64,000 nt of DNA from Halomonas faecis (GCF_010993975.1 NZ_JAACZO010000011.1:124001-188000), one strand, 5' to 3'; shown: positions 8,206 through 17,330, numbered from the stretch's first letter. Made by a program: numbers and translations. Notes: generated by a model from the letters alone, not told the origin.

Positions 8206-9762
8206 TCAGCGATCGAGCCAGGCGTCCTTGAACCCATCGTTGACCCCGACGCCGGAAGTCACCAGGTTCTTGACGTCGCAGCGATAGATCGTCGGGAAAC
8301 CGAGCTCCAGCAGCCAGCCTACCGGCACGTCCTCCTGAAGAATTTCCTGCACCTCGTGGTAGAGCGCCTCGCGCTCTTCGTCGGGGAAGGCCGTGGCGGC
8401 TGCATTGAACAGCTCGTCGACCCGCTCGTTCTCGTAGCCCTCGACGTTGTTCCAGGGCGAGCCTTTCTCGATGTTGTCGGACAGGTAGGTGCGCGAGATG
8501 CCCAGGGCGGGATCGCCGTACTGGTAGAGGTAGGTGAAGGCGAGGTCGTAATCCCAGTCACCCAGTCGCTGGTTCCAGCCGCCCACGTCGGTGGCCTCGG
8601 TACGCACCTCGATGCCCACTTCCTTCAGGTTCTGCTGCACGGCTTCGGCCCAGCGCGTCCAGGTCTCGCCGTAGGGCAGCGGCAGCAGGCGCACCTCCTC
8701 GCCGTCATAACCCATCTCGTCGAGCAGCTCGCGAGCGCGCTCGGGATCATGATCGAAAGGCTGGAGATCGTCGTTCTGGAACCTGGCATTGGAGCCGAAG
8801 GCGCCCAGTGGCACCTGCCCCAGGCCATTCCACAGCACGTCGCGGGCGAACTCGCGATCCATGGCGTACATCACCGCCTGGCGGAAGCGCTTGTCGGCGG
8901 TAGGGCCTTCGCGATTGTTCATCCACAGCATGGCGAAGGGGCTGAAGTATTCGTGCCCCTTGTCGGTCACACAGGTATTGTCCATCTCGGTGAGACGGGG
9001 AATATCGAAATTTTCGACCGTGCCGTAGGGCAGCACGTCCACCGTGCCGTTCTCGTACGCCACGGCCCGCGAGGCGCCGTCGGGAATGATGTGCCAGTTG
9101 ATGCCGTCGAGATACGGCAGGTCGTCCTCGTAGTAGTCTTCGTTCTTGACCAGTTGGATCACGGTACCGCGATCCCAGCTGTCGAACTTGAATGGGCCGG
9201 TGCCGATGGGGTGATTGTTGGCCTCGTTGTCGCGGAACTCGGTGCCCGCGTAGATGTGCTCGGGCACCATGGTGAAGGTGCCGGCCTCGAAGGAGATCAG
9301 GAAGGGGCCGAAGGGCTTCTCGAGAGTGAATTCGACGGTGTGCTCGTCGAGGGCTTCGATGGATTCGATGTGCTGCAGCACCGCGCGGGCGCTGGGGTTG
9401 AGTTCGCGATGGAAGACGTCGGCGGAGAACACCACGTCCTCGGCGGTGAAGGCCTCGCCATCGTGCCAGGTGACGTCGTCACGCAGATGGAAAGTATAAG
9501 TCAGCCCATCGTCACTGATCTCCCACGATTCGGCCAGCTGCGGCATGGGTTCCAGATCGGTGTCGTAGCGCAGCAGGCCTTCGTAGATGTTGCCCGCCAC
9601 CGTGCGGGTGGGGGCGTTCTGGATCATGCCCAGTACCAGGCCCGGCGGTTCCGGTTGAATGATGGTATCGATCACGCCGCCGGACTTGGGCTCGTCGGCC
9701 GTGATGGCGGTGGTGCCAAGAGATGCCGCAGCGGCGACGGCAATGGCGAGAGGTGTCTTCAT
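8206..9762 (-). CDS. Peptide-type ABC transporter substrate-binding protein (SBP_bac_5)
   Basis: 518 residues. The signal peptide is MKTPLAIAVAAAASLGTTA with cleavage near residue 22. Mature family 5 motifs include NIYEGLLRYDTDLEPMP, LAESWEISDDGLTYTFHLR and WHDGEAFTAEDVVFS. The family binds peptides, opines, nickel or sugars, so the ligand cannot be named. ATG 9762 is chosen as the start of the signal peptide with AGGA upstream; the open frame continues 32 codons further without a signal-like sequence. First gene of the minus-strand cluster and divergent to a GntR regulator. Confidence 0.93.
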   Translation of the reverse strand: MKTPLAIAVAAAASLGTTAITADEPKSGGVIDTIIQPEPPGLVLGMIQNAPTRTVAGNIYEGLLRYDTDLEPMPQLAESWEISDDGLTYTFHLRDDVTWHDGEAFTAEDVVFSADVFHRELNPSARAVLQHIESIEALDEHTVEFTLEKPFGPFLISFEAGTFTMVPEHIYAGTEFRDNEANNHPIGTGPFKFDSWDRGTVIQLVKNEDYYEDDLPYLDGINWHIIPDGASRAVAYENGTVDVLPYGTVENFDIPRLTEMDNTCVTDKGHEYFSPFAMLWMNNREGPTADKRFRQAVMYAMDREFARDVLWNGLGQVPLGAFGSNARFQNDDLQPFDHDPERARELLDEMGYDGEEVRLLPLPYGETWTRWAEAVQQNLKEVGIEVRTEATDVGGWNQRLGDWDYDLAFTYLYQYGDPALGISRTYLSDNIEKGSPWNNVEGYENERVDELFNAAATAFPDEEREALYHEVQEILQEDVPVGWLLELGFPTIYRCDVKNLVTSGVGVNDGFKDAWLDR

Positions 9763-9874
9763 CGTCCTGCTCCAGTCTTGTTGATGCTGTTGTCGAGCGG
9801 ATGTGTGGAATGTCGCGCCCGGTGTTGTTGATGGAGTGTCCGGGTACCGTTTGAACATAGCAGCGTCGGCAAAT

Positions 9875-9906
9875 ACTGTCGACAGTCGTCAATCGACGGT
9901 CGACAA
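9875..9906. promoter_or_regulatory. Candidate GntR/FCD operator pair
   Basis: The 196 bp gap between the divergent binding-protein and GntR genes holds a perfect palindrome ACTGTCGACAGT (9875-9886) and a second GGTCGACAAA (9898-9907). Both have the GT-(N)-AC core of FadR-subfamily operators (consensus TNGTN(0-3)ACNA). The centres are about 21 bp, two helical turns, apart. The regulator encoded next door is the natural candidate ligand; binding is inferred. Confidence 0.5.
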
Positions 9907-9957
9907 ACAGGGTATGTCGTTCATACTGTAGCCAGGTATCCTTCGAGTCGAGCCGCC

Positions 9958-10650
9958 ATGTCAGCGCTATCTTCCGACGCTCCTCTGCCCGCGTCTTTCA
10001 TTCAACAGCGTAACTTGGTCGAACAGGTCGCCGACTACCTGACTCAGGCCATCATCAGTCAGCATTTTGCGCCTGGAGAGCGTCTCTCCGAGGTTCAGCT
10101 GGCGCGTGACCTCGGGGTGAGTCGGGCGCCGGTGCGCGAGGCGGCACGGTTGCTCGAAAGTCGCGGGCTTCTGGTGTCCCAGCCGCGTCGTGGGTTCTTC
10201 GTGCGCGCCTTGGATGCTAACGAATTGGGCGATGTCTTCGATCTGCGACTGTGTCTGGAGCGGCATGCCATGGAGCGGCTCATGGCGCGTTACGATTCGG
10301 CGGCCGAGCGGGCGCTCTTCCAGCAAGTCGAGCGCATGTGCGAGGCGGCGGCCGGCGATAGCGAGAGCCGCAAGATCGAGGAGGATCTGGCCTTTCACCG
10401 GCAGATGATCGAGCTGGCCGGCAACCGGCGCCTGCTCAAGGCCTTCGATGGACTGTCCCATGAGTTGCGTCTGTGCATTGCCTTGATCGGCAAGACACAT
10501 GCCGAGCCGGACAGTATCGCCACCTCTCACTGGGGGCTGCTCGAAGCCCTGGCGAGCGGTGAATCCCGCCGCTGTCGCGAAGCGGTCGACTACCACATCG
10601 GCGTGGCTCGCGACTATGTGGTTCAGGGCATTGCCGATGCGCTGGGATGA
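9958..10650 (+). CDS. GntR-family transcriptional regulator with FCD domain
   Basis: 230 residues. The N-terminal winged helix (VADYLTQAIISQHFAPGERL, VQLARDLGVSRAPVREAARL, FFVRALDANELGDVFDLR) is followed by an all-helical FCD ligand domain with metal-binding candidates in DLAFHRQMIELAGN and later histidines near TSHWGLLEAL. FadR-subfamily proteins usually repress an adjacent catabolic or uptake operon until a small acid binds. It is divergent from the peptide importer cluster, which is its likely target. The ribosome-binding site before ATG 9958 is weak. Confidence 0.92.
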   Translation: MSALSSDAPLPASFIQQRNLVEQVADYLTQAIISQHFAPGERLSEVQLARDLGVSRAPVREAARLLESRGLLVSQPRRGFFVRALDANELGDVFDLRLCLERHAMERLMARYDSAAERALFQQVERMCEAAAGDSESRKIEEDLAFHRQMIELAGNRRLLKAFDGLSHELRLCIALIGKTHAEPDSIATSHWGLLEALASGESRRCREAVDYHIGVARDYVVQGIADALG

Positions 10651-10708
10651 CGGCCGGGAACATGGCCAGGAGTCGCCTGTCCTACCGTCGTACCGCAAGG
10701 AGCCCGAC

Positions 10709-11167
10709 ATGCTCGACAAGATTCAGCAATTCTTCCAGCAGGCCCTCGCCGAGCCCGGCGACGTGGCCGCTTCTTCCATCCCGACTCTGGAGCTGGCGAC
10801 GGCTGCCCTACTGTTCGAGGTGGCTCGAGCCGATTATCATCTCGATGAACGCGAGCTGGCGCTGCTACGCGAGCAGTTGAGGCAACGCTTCTCTCTCGAC
10901 GCGGCCGACCTCGATGAGCTGATGCAACTGGCGGGTGAAGAAGCCGAGCAGGCGGTCGACCACTATCAGTTCGTCAGCCTCATCAAGCAGCACTACGGTT
11001 ATGACAGTCGCTGCGAACTGATACGCATGATGTGGATCCTGGCTCTTGTCGACGGCGAGGCGCACCACCTCGAGGAGCACCGCATTCGTCGGCTCGCCGA
11101 CCTGCTTCACGTCAGCCACTCCGATTTCATCCGCACCAAGCTTCAGGCCCAGGAAGCTGCCTCCTAG
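10709..11167 (+). CDS. TerB-like (tellurite resistance TerB family) protein
   Basis: 152-residue acidic helical protein. The core is LELATAALLFEVARADYHLD followed by FVSLIKQHYGYDSRCELI and MMWILALVDGEAHHLEEHRI. The duplicated ALL/ALV-x-A/D-G/Y...E pattern is typical of the TerB/DjlA N-terminal fold. ATG 10709 follows AAGGAG by six bases; the open frame upstream overlaps the GntR gene and was not used. No other ter genes are near, so a tellurite role should not be assumed; function unknown. Confidence 0.75.
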   Translation: MLDKIQQFFQQALAEPGDVAASSIPTLELATAALLFEVARADYHLDERELALLREQLRQRFSLDAADLDELMQLAGEEAEQAVDHYQFVSLIKQHYGYDSRCELIRMMWILALVDGEAHHLEEHRIRRLADLLHVSHSDFIRTKLQAQEAAS

Positions 11168-11357
11168 GGCTGAATGTCGTTCCGCCGCGGCTCGGCGCCG
11201 TTCGTACGGCCTGCTAGAATGGCGCTTCACCGCTGCAGGTCCTCGTAGACCTGTCGACGGATCGGCCCCGAGAGACATGGCGAACTGCGATAGTCCTTTT
11301 CATCGCCGCTCCAGCGGTTGCTGGCGGGGTCACCGTTCGTTCATCCGGAGGAGAAGC

Positions 11358-12602
11358 ATGTCTCGCGAAACCATCGTTCTGGGAGCCGGCATGGTCGGCG
11401 TGTCCATTGCCTGGCACCTGGCACGGAGAGGGCACTCGGTGACGCTGGTGGACCGTCGCTCTCCGGGGCGGGAAACCTCCTTCGGCAACGGTGGGCTGAT
11501 CCAGCGCGAGGCGGTTCGGCCCTATCCGTTTCCGCGCTCGCTTGGCAAGCTGCTGGCCGTTTTGCCCAACCGCCGGGCGGACATCCGCTATAGCTGGCGC
11601 GGCATGCTCGAGTCTGCCGGCCCGCTGTTCGATTACTGGCGCTACTCTGGGCGGCACCGCTATGCCCGCATCGTTCCCGAATATGCGTCGCTGATCATGC
11701 ATGCGACCGAAGCGCATGCACCGATGATCGAGGCGGCGAATGCCGATCACCTGGTGCGCAAGGATGGCTGGCTGGAGGTCTACCGCGATTCGGCCGGACT
11801 CGACGTGCGAACCCGGGAGGCCGACGAAGCCGCCGAACGGTTCGGGGTGACGCACGAGGTGCTCGACGCCGGTGCGCTTCAGCGTCGCGAGCCAGCCTTG
11901 TCCGATTCGCTGGCGGGAGCCATTCACTGGACCAACTCCTGGGGCGTGGTCGACCCCGGCGCTCTGGTCGGGGCCTATGCCGATGCCTTTCGGCGCGAAG
12001 GAGGGCGTTATCTCGAAGCCTCGTTACTGGGACTGACCCAGACCGACCGTGGCTGGCGGGTCGAGACGGATGCCGGCACCGAGGAGGCTCAGGATGTGGT
12101 GGTCGCGCTCGGCCCCTGGTCGGGGTCGTGGCTGAGAACCCTCGGCTATCGTCTGCCCACCTTCGTCAAGCGCGGCTACCACATGCATTTCGGCAGCGGC
12201 CGAGAGGCTCGACTGGCCCACTGGGTGGCCGATGTCGAAGTCGGCTACATTCTGGCGCCCATGCAAGCCGGCACTCGCTTGACGACCGGTGCCGAGCTCG
12301 AACCTCTCGACGCCCCACCGCGCCATGGCCAACTGGCCACCGCCGAGGCCCGGGCGCGGCAACTCTATCCGGGGCTCGGCGCGCGCCTCGATGACGAGCC
12401 ATGGAAAGGCGCTCGGCCCTGCTTGCCGGACATGAAGCCGGTGATCGGCCCGGCACCGCGTCACGCTGGACTTTGGTTCGCCTTCGGGCATGGACATCAG
12501 GGTTTCACCCTCGGCCCGGTTACCGGTCGCGTGCTGGCGGAGATGATGGAGGGAGAAACGCCGGTGGTGGACATGGCCCCTTTCCGCGCCGACCGCTTCT
12601 AG
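11358..12602 (+). CDS. FAD-dependent amino acid oxidase/dehydrogenase, DadA-like
   Basis: 414 residues of the DAO family. An N-terminal Rossmann motif (VLGAGMVGVSIAWHLARRG, residues 7-25) and acidic end of strand two (VTLVDRR) bind FAD; the C-terminus has the second FAD contact region CLPDMKPVIGPAPRH and FAFGHGHQGFTLGPVTGR. It resembles D-amino acid dehydrogenases that deaminate D-amino acids to 2-oxoacids using the respiratory chain. GGAGGAGA lies six bases before ATG 11358. The 190 bp upstream has no gene. Its nearness to the GntR and amino-acid/hydroxyacid cluster suggests a linked catabolic role, but this is only context. Confidence 0.85.
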   Translation: MSRETIVLGAGMVGVSIAWHLARRGHSVTLVDRRSPGRETSFGNGGLIQREAVRPYPFPRSLGKLLAVLPNRRADIRYSWRGMLESAGPLFDYWRYSGRHRYARIVPEYASLIMHATEAHAPMIEAANADHLVRKDGWLEVYRDSAGLDVRTREADEAAERFGVTHEVLDAGALQRREPALSDSLAGAIHWTNSWGVVDPGALVGAYADAFRREGGRYLEASLLGLTQTDRGWRVETDAGTEEAQDVVVALGPWSGSWLRTLGYRLPTFVKRGYHMHFGSGREARLAHWVADVEVGYILAPMQAGTRLTTGAELEPLDAPPRHGQLATAEARARQLYPGLGARLDDEPWKGARPCLPDMKPVIGPAPRHAGLWFAFGHGHQGFTLGPVTGRVLAEMMEGETPVVDMAPFRADRF

Positions 12603-12620
12603 GCCATTGACGCCACGCTT

Positions 12621-13040
12621 TCAATCGCGACGACGCTGACGAAACTGGTGGAACACGAACTTGACCACCAGCGTCATGACATAGACGACCCAGCCGGCGG
12701 TGGCCAGCACGTTGAACAGCAGCATCTTCTGCTGGCCGCTGAGCGGAGCGATCAACATTTCCAGTATGACCCCCAGCAGCAAAGCCAGCAGCATGGGTAG
12801 CGCCAGAATGTGCATCCACATTTCCGTGCGTCGCTTGCGTACGTGGTAGCGGCTCAGGTGAATGCGGATGGGGCGGTGCACGAAACTCAGCAGAATCATG
12901 GTGCCGAGCAGCAGCAGGGCGGCCAGTACCGGTTCCATGCTGTCCAGGTGCGCTGAGATGCTCACCGACCAGAAAACCAGGATCCACATCAGGCCGGCCA
13001 GGATGGCGACGATGTCGGCGTAGTGGCGGACTCTGGGCAT
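12621..13040 (-). CDS. Small integral membrane protein, four predicted helices
   Basis: 139 residues, start ATG 13040 with GGAGAG upstream. Hydrophobic segments are around [55 protein letters not shown] and [19 protein letters not shown], separated by short charged loops and ending in a basic tail (QFRQRRRD). I do not recognise the family. It converges on the DadA-like gene with an 18 bp gap and is divergent from pyrC. Confidence 0.7.
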   Translation of the reverse strand: MPRVRHYADIVAILAGLMWILVFWSVSISAHLDSMEPVLAALLLLGTMILLSFVHRPIRIHLSRYHVRKRRTEMWMHILALPMLLALLLGVILEMLIAPLSGQQKMLLFNVLATAGWVVYVMTLVVKFVFHQFRQRRRD

Positions 13041-13200
13041 GGCGATGACTCTCCGACTGGCAAACGGCGACGATGATACGGCAAAACGCATGGCGTTGCT
13101 GCCACTCTCGGGTCGACGACGCCAGCTTCCCGACGCTGCCGTACGGTATACTCGTCACCCCACAACGCACCGCGAATTCATGCCGACCACAGGAGTGACC

Positions 13201-14238
13201 GTGAACGCCATTACCTTGACGCGACCCGACGACTGGCACCTGCATCTGCGCGACGGCGCGGCGCTTCCGGCCGTCGTGCCCGCCTCGGCCCGCCAGATGG
13301 GGCGGGCGATCATCATGCCCAACCTGAAGCCGCCCGTCACCACCACCGAGCAGGCTCTGGCCTACCGCGCGCGCATTCTCGCCGCGCGGCCCGAAGGTAG
13401 CGCCTTCGAGCCGCTGATGACGCTCTACCTCACCGACAACACCTCGGCCGAAGAGATCGAACGTGCCCACGCCAGCGGCATCGTGCACGCTGTGAAGCTC
13501 TATCCGGCGGGAGCGACCACCAACTCGGACTCCGGTGTCACCGATACGGCCAGGTGCGATGCGGCCATTGCCGCCATGGCACGGCTGGGCATGCCGCTGC
13601 TGGTGCACGGTGAGGTGACCGACAGCGACATCGACATCTTCGATCGCGAAGCGGTGTTCATCGAGCGCGTGCTGAAGCCGCTGACCGAACGTCATCCCGA
13701 TCTGAAAGTGGTGTGCGAGCACATCACCACCGCCGATGCCGCTCGGTTCGTCAGTGAGACGCCGGACACCATCGCCGCGACCATCACCGCTCACCACCTG
13801 CTGTTCAACCGCAATCACATGCTGGTGGGCGGGATACGCCCCCACTATTATTGCTTGCCGATCCTCAAACGCGAGCGCCACCGCGAGGCGCTGCTCGCTG
13901 CGGCCACTTCGGGCACTCCCAAGTTCTTCCTGGGCACTGACAGCGCACCCCATGCCCAAGGGGACAAGGAATCGGCCTGCGGTTGTGCCGGCGCCTACAC
14001 GGCCCCGGCAGCGATCGAGTTGTATGCCACGGCCTTCGAACAGGCCGGTGCCCTGGATCGCCTGGAAGGGTTCGCCAGCCATTTCGGGCCCGACTTCTAT
14101 GGTCTGCCGCGCAACCGCGACAACGTCACCTTGGTGCGTGAGCCATGGGCGCTTCCAGCATCGCTGCCGTATGCCGACGGCCAGCGCATCGTTCCGCTGC
14201 TGGCGGGCGAATCCTTGGCGTGGCGGTTGCGCGGCTGA
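13201..14238 (+). CDS. pyrC: Dihydroorotase
   Basis: 345 residues, class II dihydroorotase of pyrimidine synthesis, converting carbamoyl-aspartate to dihydroorotate. The binuclear zinc site is complete: H13 and H15 (DWHLHLRDG), the carboxylated lysine K99 ([13 protein letters not shown]), H136 (LLVHGEVT), H174 (VCEHITT) and D248 (FLGTDSAPH). GTG 13201 is chosen because AGGAG sits five bases upstream and the protein then starts like E. coli PyrC; ATG 13180 in the same frame has no ribosome-binding site. A strong hairpin follows the stop. Confidence 0.95.
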   Translation: MNAITLTRPDDWHLHLRDGAALPAVVPASARQMGRAIIMPNLKPPVTTTEQALAYRARILAARPEGSAFEPLMTLYLTDNTSAEEIERAHASGIVHAVKLYPAGATTNSDSGVTDTARCDAAIAAMARLGMPLLVHGEVTDSDIDIFDREAVFIERVLKPLTERHPDLKVVCEHITTADAARFVSETPDTIAATITAHHLLFNRNHMLVGGIRPHYYCLPILKRERHREALLAAATSGTPKFFLGTDSAPHAQGDKESACGCAGAYTAPAAIELYATAFEQAGALDRLEGFASHFGPDFYGLPRNRDNVTLVREPWALPASLPYADGQRIVPLLAGESLAWRLRG

Positions 14239-14258
14239 GGGCGTCAGCGTTTGCCGTG

Positions 14259-14295
14259 AACGGACACGGCCGCCTCCAGGGCGGCCGTGTCCGTT
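14259..14295. terminator. Bidirectional terminator hairpin between pyrC and mtnN
   Basis: A 16 bp perfect stem, 14259-14274 with 14280-14295, enclosing a five-base loop lies between the convergent stops of pyrC and mtnN. The downstream T-run is short (TTT), so efficiency is uncertain. Confidence 0.75.
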
Positions 14296-14311
14296 TCCGA
14301 GAGCGACGCGT

Positions 14312-15052
14312 TCAGCCAGCGACGGGTTCGGCGTCCGACTGAGGAGCGGGGGTGGCCAGGCGGGCCACCATGGCTTCGACCATGCGTGCGGAATGGTCGG
14401 CGGCTTGGTCGAGGAACTGGGCGAAGGAGAGGTGGTTGTCGCTACCGCCGGCAATGTCCGACAGGGCGCGGATGACCACGAACGGGCAGCCGTAGAGATG
14501 GCAGGTCTGGGCGATCGCCGCGGCTTCCATCTCGGCGGCGAGCATGGTGGGAAAGCGCGTGCGCGTCTGGGCCACCCGCTCGGGGCAGGCCATGAAGACG
14601 TCGCCCGTGGCGATGAGCCCTTCCGTCACGCGCACTTCGCCGAGCGCCTCGACGCATTGGCGCGCGATTCGTACCAGCCTTGCATCGGGAAGATAGGCTG
14701 CCGGCATGTCCGGTACCTGGCCGTGCTCGTAACCGAACACCACGGCGTCGACGTCGTGATGGCGCACTTCGCTGGAAACCACGATATCGCCGACTTCCAG
14801 CCCCTCGCCGAAGCCACCGGCCGAGCCGGTGTTGATGATCGCCTCCGGCTGATAGACGTCGAGCAGTAACGTCGTGCCGATGGCAGCATTCACCTTGCCG
14901 ATGCCCGATTGCAGGATGATCACGTCCACGCCATGCAGGCGACCGTGGTGAAAAGTGCAGCCAACATGGGTGCGGGTACGGCGGTCTTGCAGCAGAGAAG
15001 TGAGGTGGGCCACTTCCTGGGCCATGGCGCCGATGATACCGATGCGTTTCAT
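14312..15052 (-). CDS. mtnN: 5'-methylthioadenosine/S-adenosylhomocysteine nucleosidase
   Basis: 246 residues. It removes adenine from S-adenosylhomocysteine and methylthioadenosine. Catalytic and binding residues match the enzyme family: E13 in GAMAQEVAHL, the nucleoside loop NTGSAGGF, E176 in AAEMEAAAIAQ and D199 in RALSDIAGG. ATG 15052 begins the conserved MKRIGIIGAM; the frame extends 22 codons upstream into the luxS end and is rejected. It follows luxS by 35 bp on the same strand, so the two enzymes acting in series on SAH are probably co-transcribed. Confidence 0.95.
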   Translation of the reverse strand: MKRIGIIGAMAQEVAHLTSLLQDRRTRTHVGCTFHHGRLHGVDVIILQSGIGKVNAAIGTTLLLDVYQPEAIINTGSAGGFGEGLEVGDIVVSSEVRHHDVDAVVFGYEHGQVPDMPAAYLPDARLVRIARQCVEALGEVRVTEGLIATGDVFMACPERVAQTRTRFPTMLAAEMEAAAIAQTCHLYGCPFVVIRALSDIAGGSDNHLSFAQFLDQAADHSARMVEAMVARLATPAPQSDAEPVAG

Positions 15053-15087
15053 CTGTCCGTGAGCTCCGGCGAGGTCAAAGGGTACCG

Positions 15088-15561
15088 TCAGTGCGGCTCG
15101 GCGAAGACCTGGGTCCATTCATCGCGCTTGGCAAGAAAACCGCGGGCAATGTCCTTGGCACCCTCGAGGCTGTGACTGGCCGCCCAGCCGCATTGCATCT
15201 CGTTACAGGCCGGTACCGAATCGGCGGCCAGAACGTCCTCGAGCGTGTTCTGCAAGAGGCGTAGCACGTCGTCGTAGTCATCGTGGTTGATCATGGCGAC
15301 GTAGAAGCCGGTCTGGCAGCCCATGGGGCTGATGTCGACGACCTTGTCGGAATGATTGCGCGACAGTTCGGCCATCAGGTGTTCCAGGGAGTGCAGGGCG
15401 GGCATCTCCATGTGGTCCCGATTGGGCTGGCAGATGCGCATGTCGTACTTGTGAATGCGGTCACCGTTCACGCCGGCCTTGATGTCGGCCAGGCGTACGT
15501 AGGGTGCTTTCACCTTGGTATGATCGAGATTGAAGCTTTCGACGTTCATCTTGTCGCTCAT
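15088..15561 (-). CDS. luxS: S-ribosylhomocysteine lyase (autoinducer-2 synthase)
   Basis: 157 residues. Zinc ligands H57 and H61 with the catalytic E60 (HSLEH), C124 (MQCGW) and the catalytic C82 in [11 protein letters not shown] are all present, so the enzyme should be active. It splits S-ribosylhomocysteine to homocysteine and the AI-2 precursor DPD. ATG 15561 has GGAG seven bases before it; ATG 15549 is a second possibility. Compared with E. coli LuxS, the C-terminus is shorter. Supplies the downstream half of the SAH detoxification route started by MtnN. Confidence 0.95.
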   Translation of the reverse strand: MSDKMNVESFNLDHTKVKAPYVRLADIKAGVNGDRIHKYDMRICQPNRDHMEMPALHSLEHLMAELSRNHSDKVVDISPMGCQTGFYVAMINHDDYDDVLRLLQNTLEDVLAADSVPACNEMQCGWAASHSLEGAKDIARGFLAKRDEWTQVFAEPH

Positions 15562-15620
15562 GGACGAGCTCCGGCTGGTGGCGGAAGAGCGCGACATTTT
15601 AGACGATGCGCCCGCGGCTG

Positions 15621-16493
15621 TCAGGCGCTGGTGAGAGCCATGGCGTCGTGCAGTTCGGCGGCGAACAAGGTGTTCTCGAGCAGCGAGGCCACCGTCATGG
15701 GGCCGACGCCACCCGGTACGGGAGTGATCCAGCCGGCGCGTTCGGCGGCGGGAGCGAATGCCACGTCGCCCACCAGGCGTCCGTCTTCCTCACGGTTGAT
15801 GCCCACGTCGATGACGATGGCGCCGTCGCGCACCCATTCGCCCTTGACGATGCCCGGTTTGCCCACCGCCACTACCAGCAGTTCCGCGCGGCGCACGTGC
15901 GACTCGAGGTTGCGGGTGAAGCGGTGGCACACCGTGGTGGTGCAGCCAGCCAGCATCAGCTCCAGCGCCATGGGGCGGCCGACGATGTTGGAAGCGCCGA
16001 CCACGGTGGCGTCCAGGCCGCGCACCTCGAGACCGCTGGCCGAGAGTAGGGTCATGACGCCTTTCGGCGTGCATGGGCGGAGTAGGGGGAGGCGCTGGGC
16101 GAGGCGGCCCAGGTTGTAAGGGTGGAAGCCATCGACGTCCTTGTGCGGAAGGATGCGTTCCAGCAGCGGGCGATCGTCCAGGTGGTCGGGAAGTGGCAGC
16201 TGCAGCAGGATGCCATCGATGCGCGAATCGGCGTTGAGTTCGTCGATGAGCGCTTCCAGTGCCTGCTGCGTGATGTCGGTGGGCAGCGAATGGCGAAACG
16301 AGAGCACGCCGGCCTGCTCGCAGGCGCGGTGCTTGTTGCTGACGTACACATGGGATGCCGGATCGTCGCCCACGACGATGACGGCTAGGCCGGGCGTGCG
16401 ATTGCCTTCGGCATGGCGCGCGTCGACTCGGCGCGCGACCCGCTGGCGAACCTCGGCGGCTATGGCCTTGCCATCGATGCGTTGAGCGGTCAT
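15621..16493 (-). CDS. folD: Methylenetetrahydrofolate dehydrogenase / cyclohydrolase
   Basis: 290 residues, bifunctional one-carbon enzyme of the cytoplasm. Substrate-site residues Y50 and K54 lie in [14 protein letters not shown], the family signature GILLQLPLP is intact, the NADP loop is [13 protein letters not shown], and the C-terminal signature is [13 protein letters not shown]. The start ATG 16493 begins [12 protein letters not shown]. Transcribed away from the tRNA cluster. Confidence 0.96.
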   Translation of the reverse strand: MTAQRIDGKAIAAEVRQRVARRVDARHAEGNRTPGLAVIVVGDDPASHVYVSNKHRACEQAGVLSFRHSLPTDITQQALEALIDELNADSRIDGILLQLPLPDHLDDRPLLERILPHKDVDGFHPYNLGRLAQRLPLLRPCTPKGVMTLLSASGLEVRGLDATVVGASNIVGRPMALELMLAGCTTTVCHRFTRNLESHVRRAELLVVAVGKPGIVKGEWVRDGAIVIDVGINREEDGRLVGDVAFAPAAERAGWITPVPGGVGPMTVASLLENTLFAAELHDAMALTSA

Positions 16494-16630
16494 CGTCTCT
16501 CCCCCGTGTGGTGGTGACAGGTGCGAATGTCGGCTGGCGTGGGTCGGTGGGCCGACACCGGAAGGGCGCAGATTTTCGCACGGCCTGACTCTTAGGCAAA
16601 GCGCTAAAGCCCTGCCAGGTCAGGTGGCTA

Positions 16631-16658
16631 TTGACCGCAAGGGATTCTCGCGTAGAAT
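16631..16658 (+). promoter_or_regulatory. Sigma-70 promoter of the tRNA cluster
   Basis: TTGACC at 16631-16636 and TAGAAT at 16653-16658 with a 16 bp spacer, about 50 bp before the first tRNA. The rest of the folD-tRNA gap (16494-16710) shows no gene. Confidence 0.65.
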
Positions 16659-16710
16659 ACGCAGCGCTCGATGAGGCCCGATGGCGGCATCGAGGCCGTG
16701 CTGAGGCCGG

Positions 16711-16787
16711 CGGGGTGTAGCGCAGTCTGGTAGCGCGCCTGCTTTGGGAGCAGGATGTCGGGGGTTCGAATCCCTCCACCCCGACCA
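16711..16787 (+). tRNA. tRNA-Pro (anticodon TGG)
   Basis: 77 bases including an encoded CCA end. Acceptor CGGGGTG pairs with CACCCCG; the anticodon arm is CCTGC-TTTGGGA-GCAGG with TGG at 16745-16747; the T-arm contains GGTTCGAATCC. First gene of a four-tRNA cluster. Confidence 0.97.
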
Positions 16788-16854
16788 CAACTTCCTGTTT
16801 GGATTGATGAAATTCATGACAAGGGTTGCGGTCAGGCGTCATTGAACATAGAAT

Positions 16855-16931
16855 GCGCCCATAGCTCAACCGGATAGAGCAACGGCCTTCTAAGCCGTAG
16901 GTTGCAGGTTCGAGTCCTGCTGGGCGCGCCA
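16855..16931 (+). tRNA. tRNA-Arg (anticodon TCT)
   Basis: 77 bases with encoded CCA. Acceptor GCGCCCA pairs with TGGGCGC; the anticodon arm ACGGC-CTTCTAA-GCCGT carries TCT; the T-loop is GGTTCGAGTCC. It reads the rare AGA codon in this G+C-rich genome. Confidence 0.97.
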
Positions 16932-16977
16932 TGTCGTGCGCATGCAGGAATGCCGACGGTTCGAGCAGCAGTCGAAT

Positions 16978-17053
16978 GGTGGATGTAGCTCAGTGGTAGA
17001 GCCCCGGATTGTGGCTCCGGTGGTCGTGGGTTCGATCCCCATCATCCACCCCA
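16978..17053 (+). tRNA. tRNA-His (anticodon GTG), copy 1
   Basis: Acceptor GTGGATG pairs with CATCCAC; a genomic G stands at the extra -1 position opposite discriminator C, the hallmark of tRNA-His. The anticodon loop is TTGTGGC and CCA is encoded. Identical to the copy at 17084-17159. Confidence 0.97.
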
Positions 17054-17083
17054 TATCGACGTTTCTGTTGTGGCTAGTGCAGT

Positions 17084-17159
17084 GGTGGATGTAGCTCAGT
17101 GGTAGAGCCCCGGATTGTGGCTCCGGTGGTCGTGGGTTCGATCCCCATCATCCACCCCA
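17084..17159 (+). tRNA. tRNA-His (anticodon GTG), copy 2
   Basis: Exact repeat of the preceding tRNA-His, including the -1 G, separated by 30 bp of unrelated spacer. Both copies appear intact. Confidence 0.97.
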
Positions 17160-17330
17160 TTGCACCCGTTTTCCCGTTTCTGCGCTCCTTTCCGCTATCC
17201 CGCATGCCAGCTTCCCGGGCCTAGCCTCGTCTCTGTCGGCCGTTCGTCCGAGCTTCGCTGCGGTCGAGACCATGCTCGACGATATGACCCTTGCAATATG
17301 CCGAGCTGCCCCCACTTCTAGCCAGGGTGC

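Noticed and set aside
8161..9831. A 556-codon plus-strand open frame over the peptide-binding protein gene
   Set aside because: Mirror of a gene with signal peptide and family 5 motifs; no ribosome-binding site or domain.
16711..17159. tRNA cluster as an integration site
   Set aside because: No integrase gene, no repeated tRNA 3' end outside the intact tandem copies and no atypical DNA beside it.
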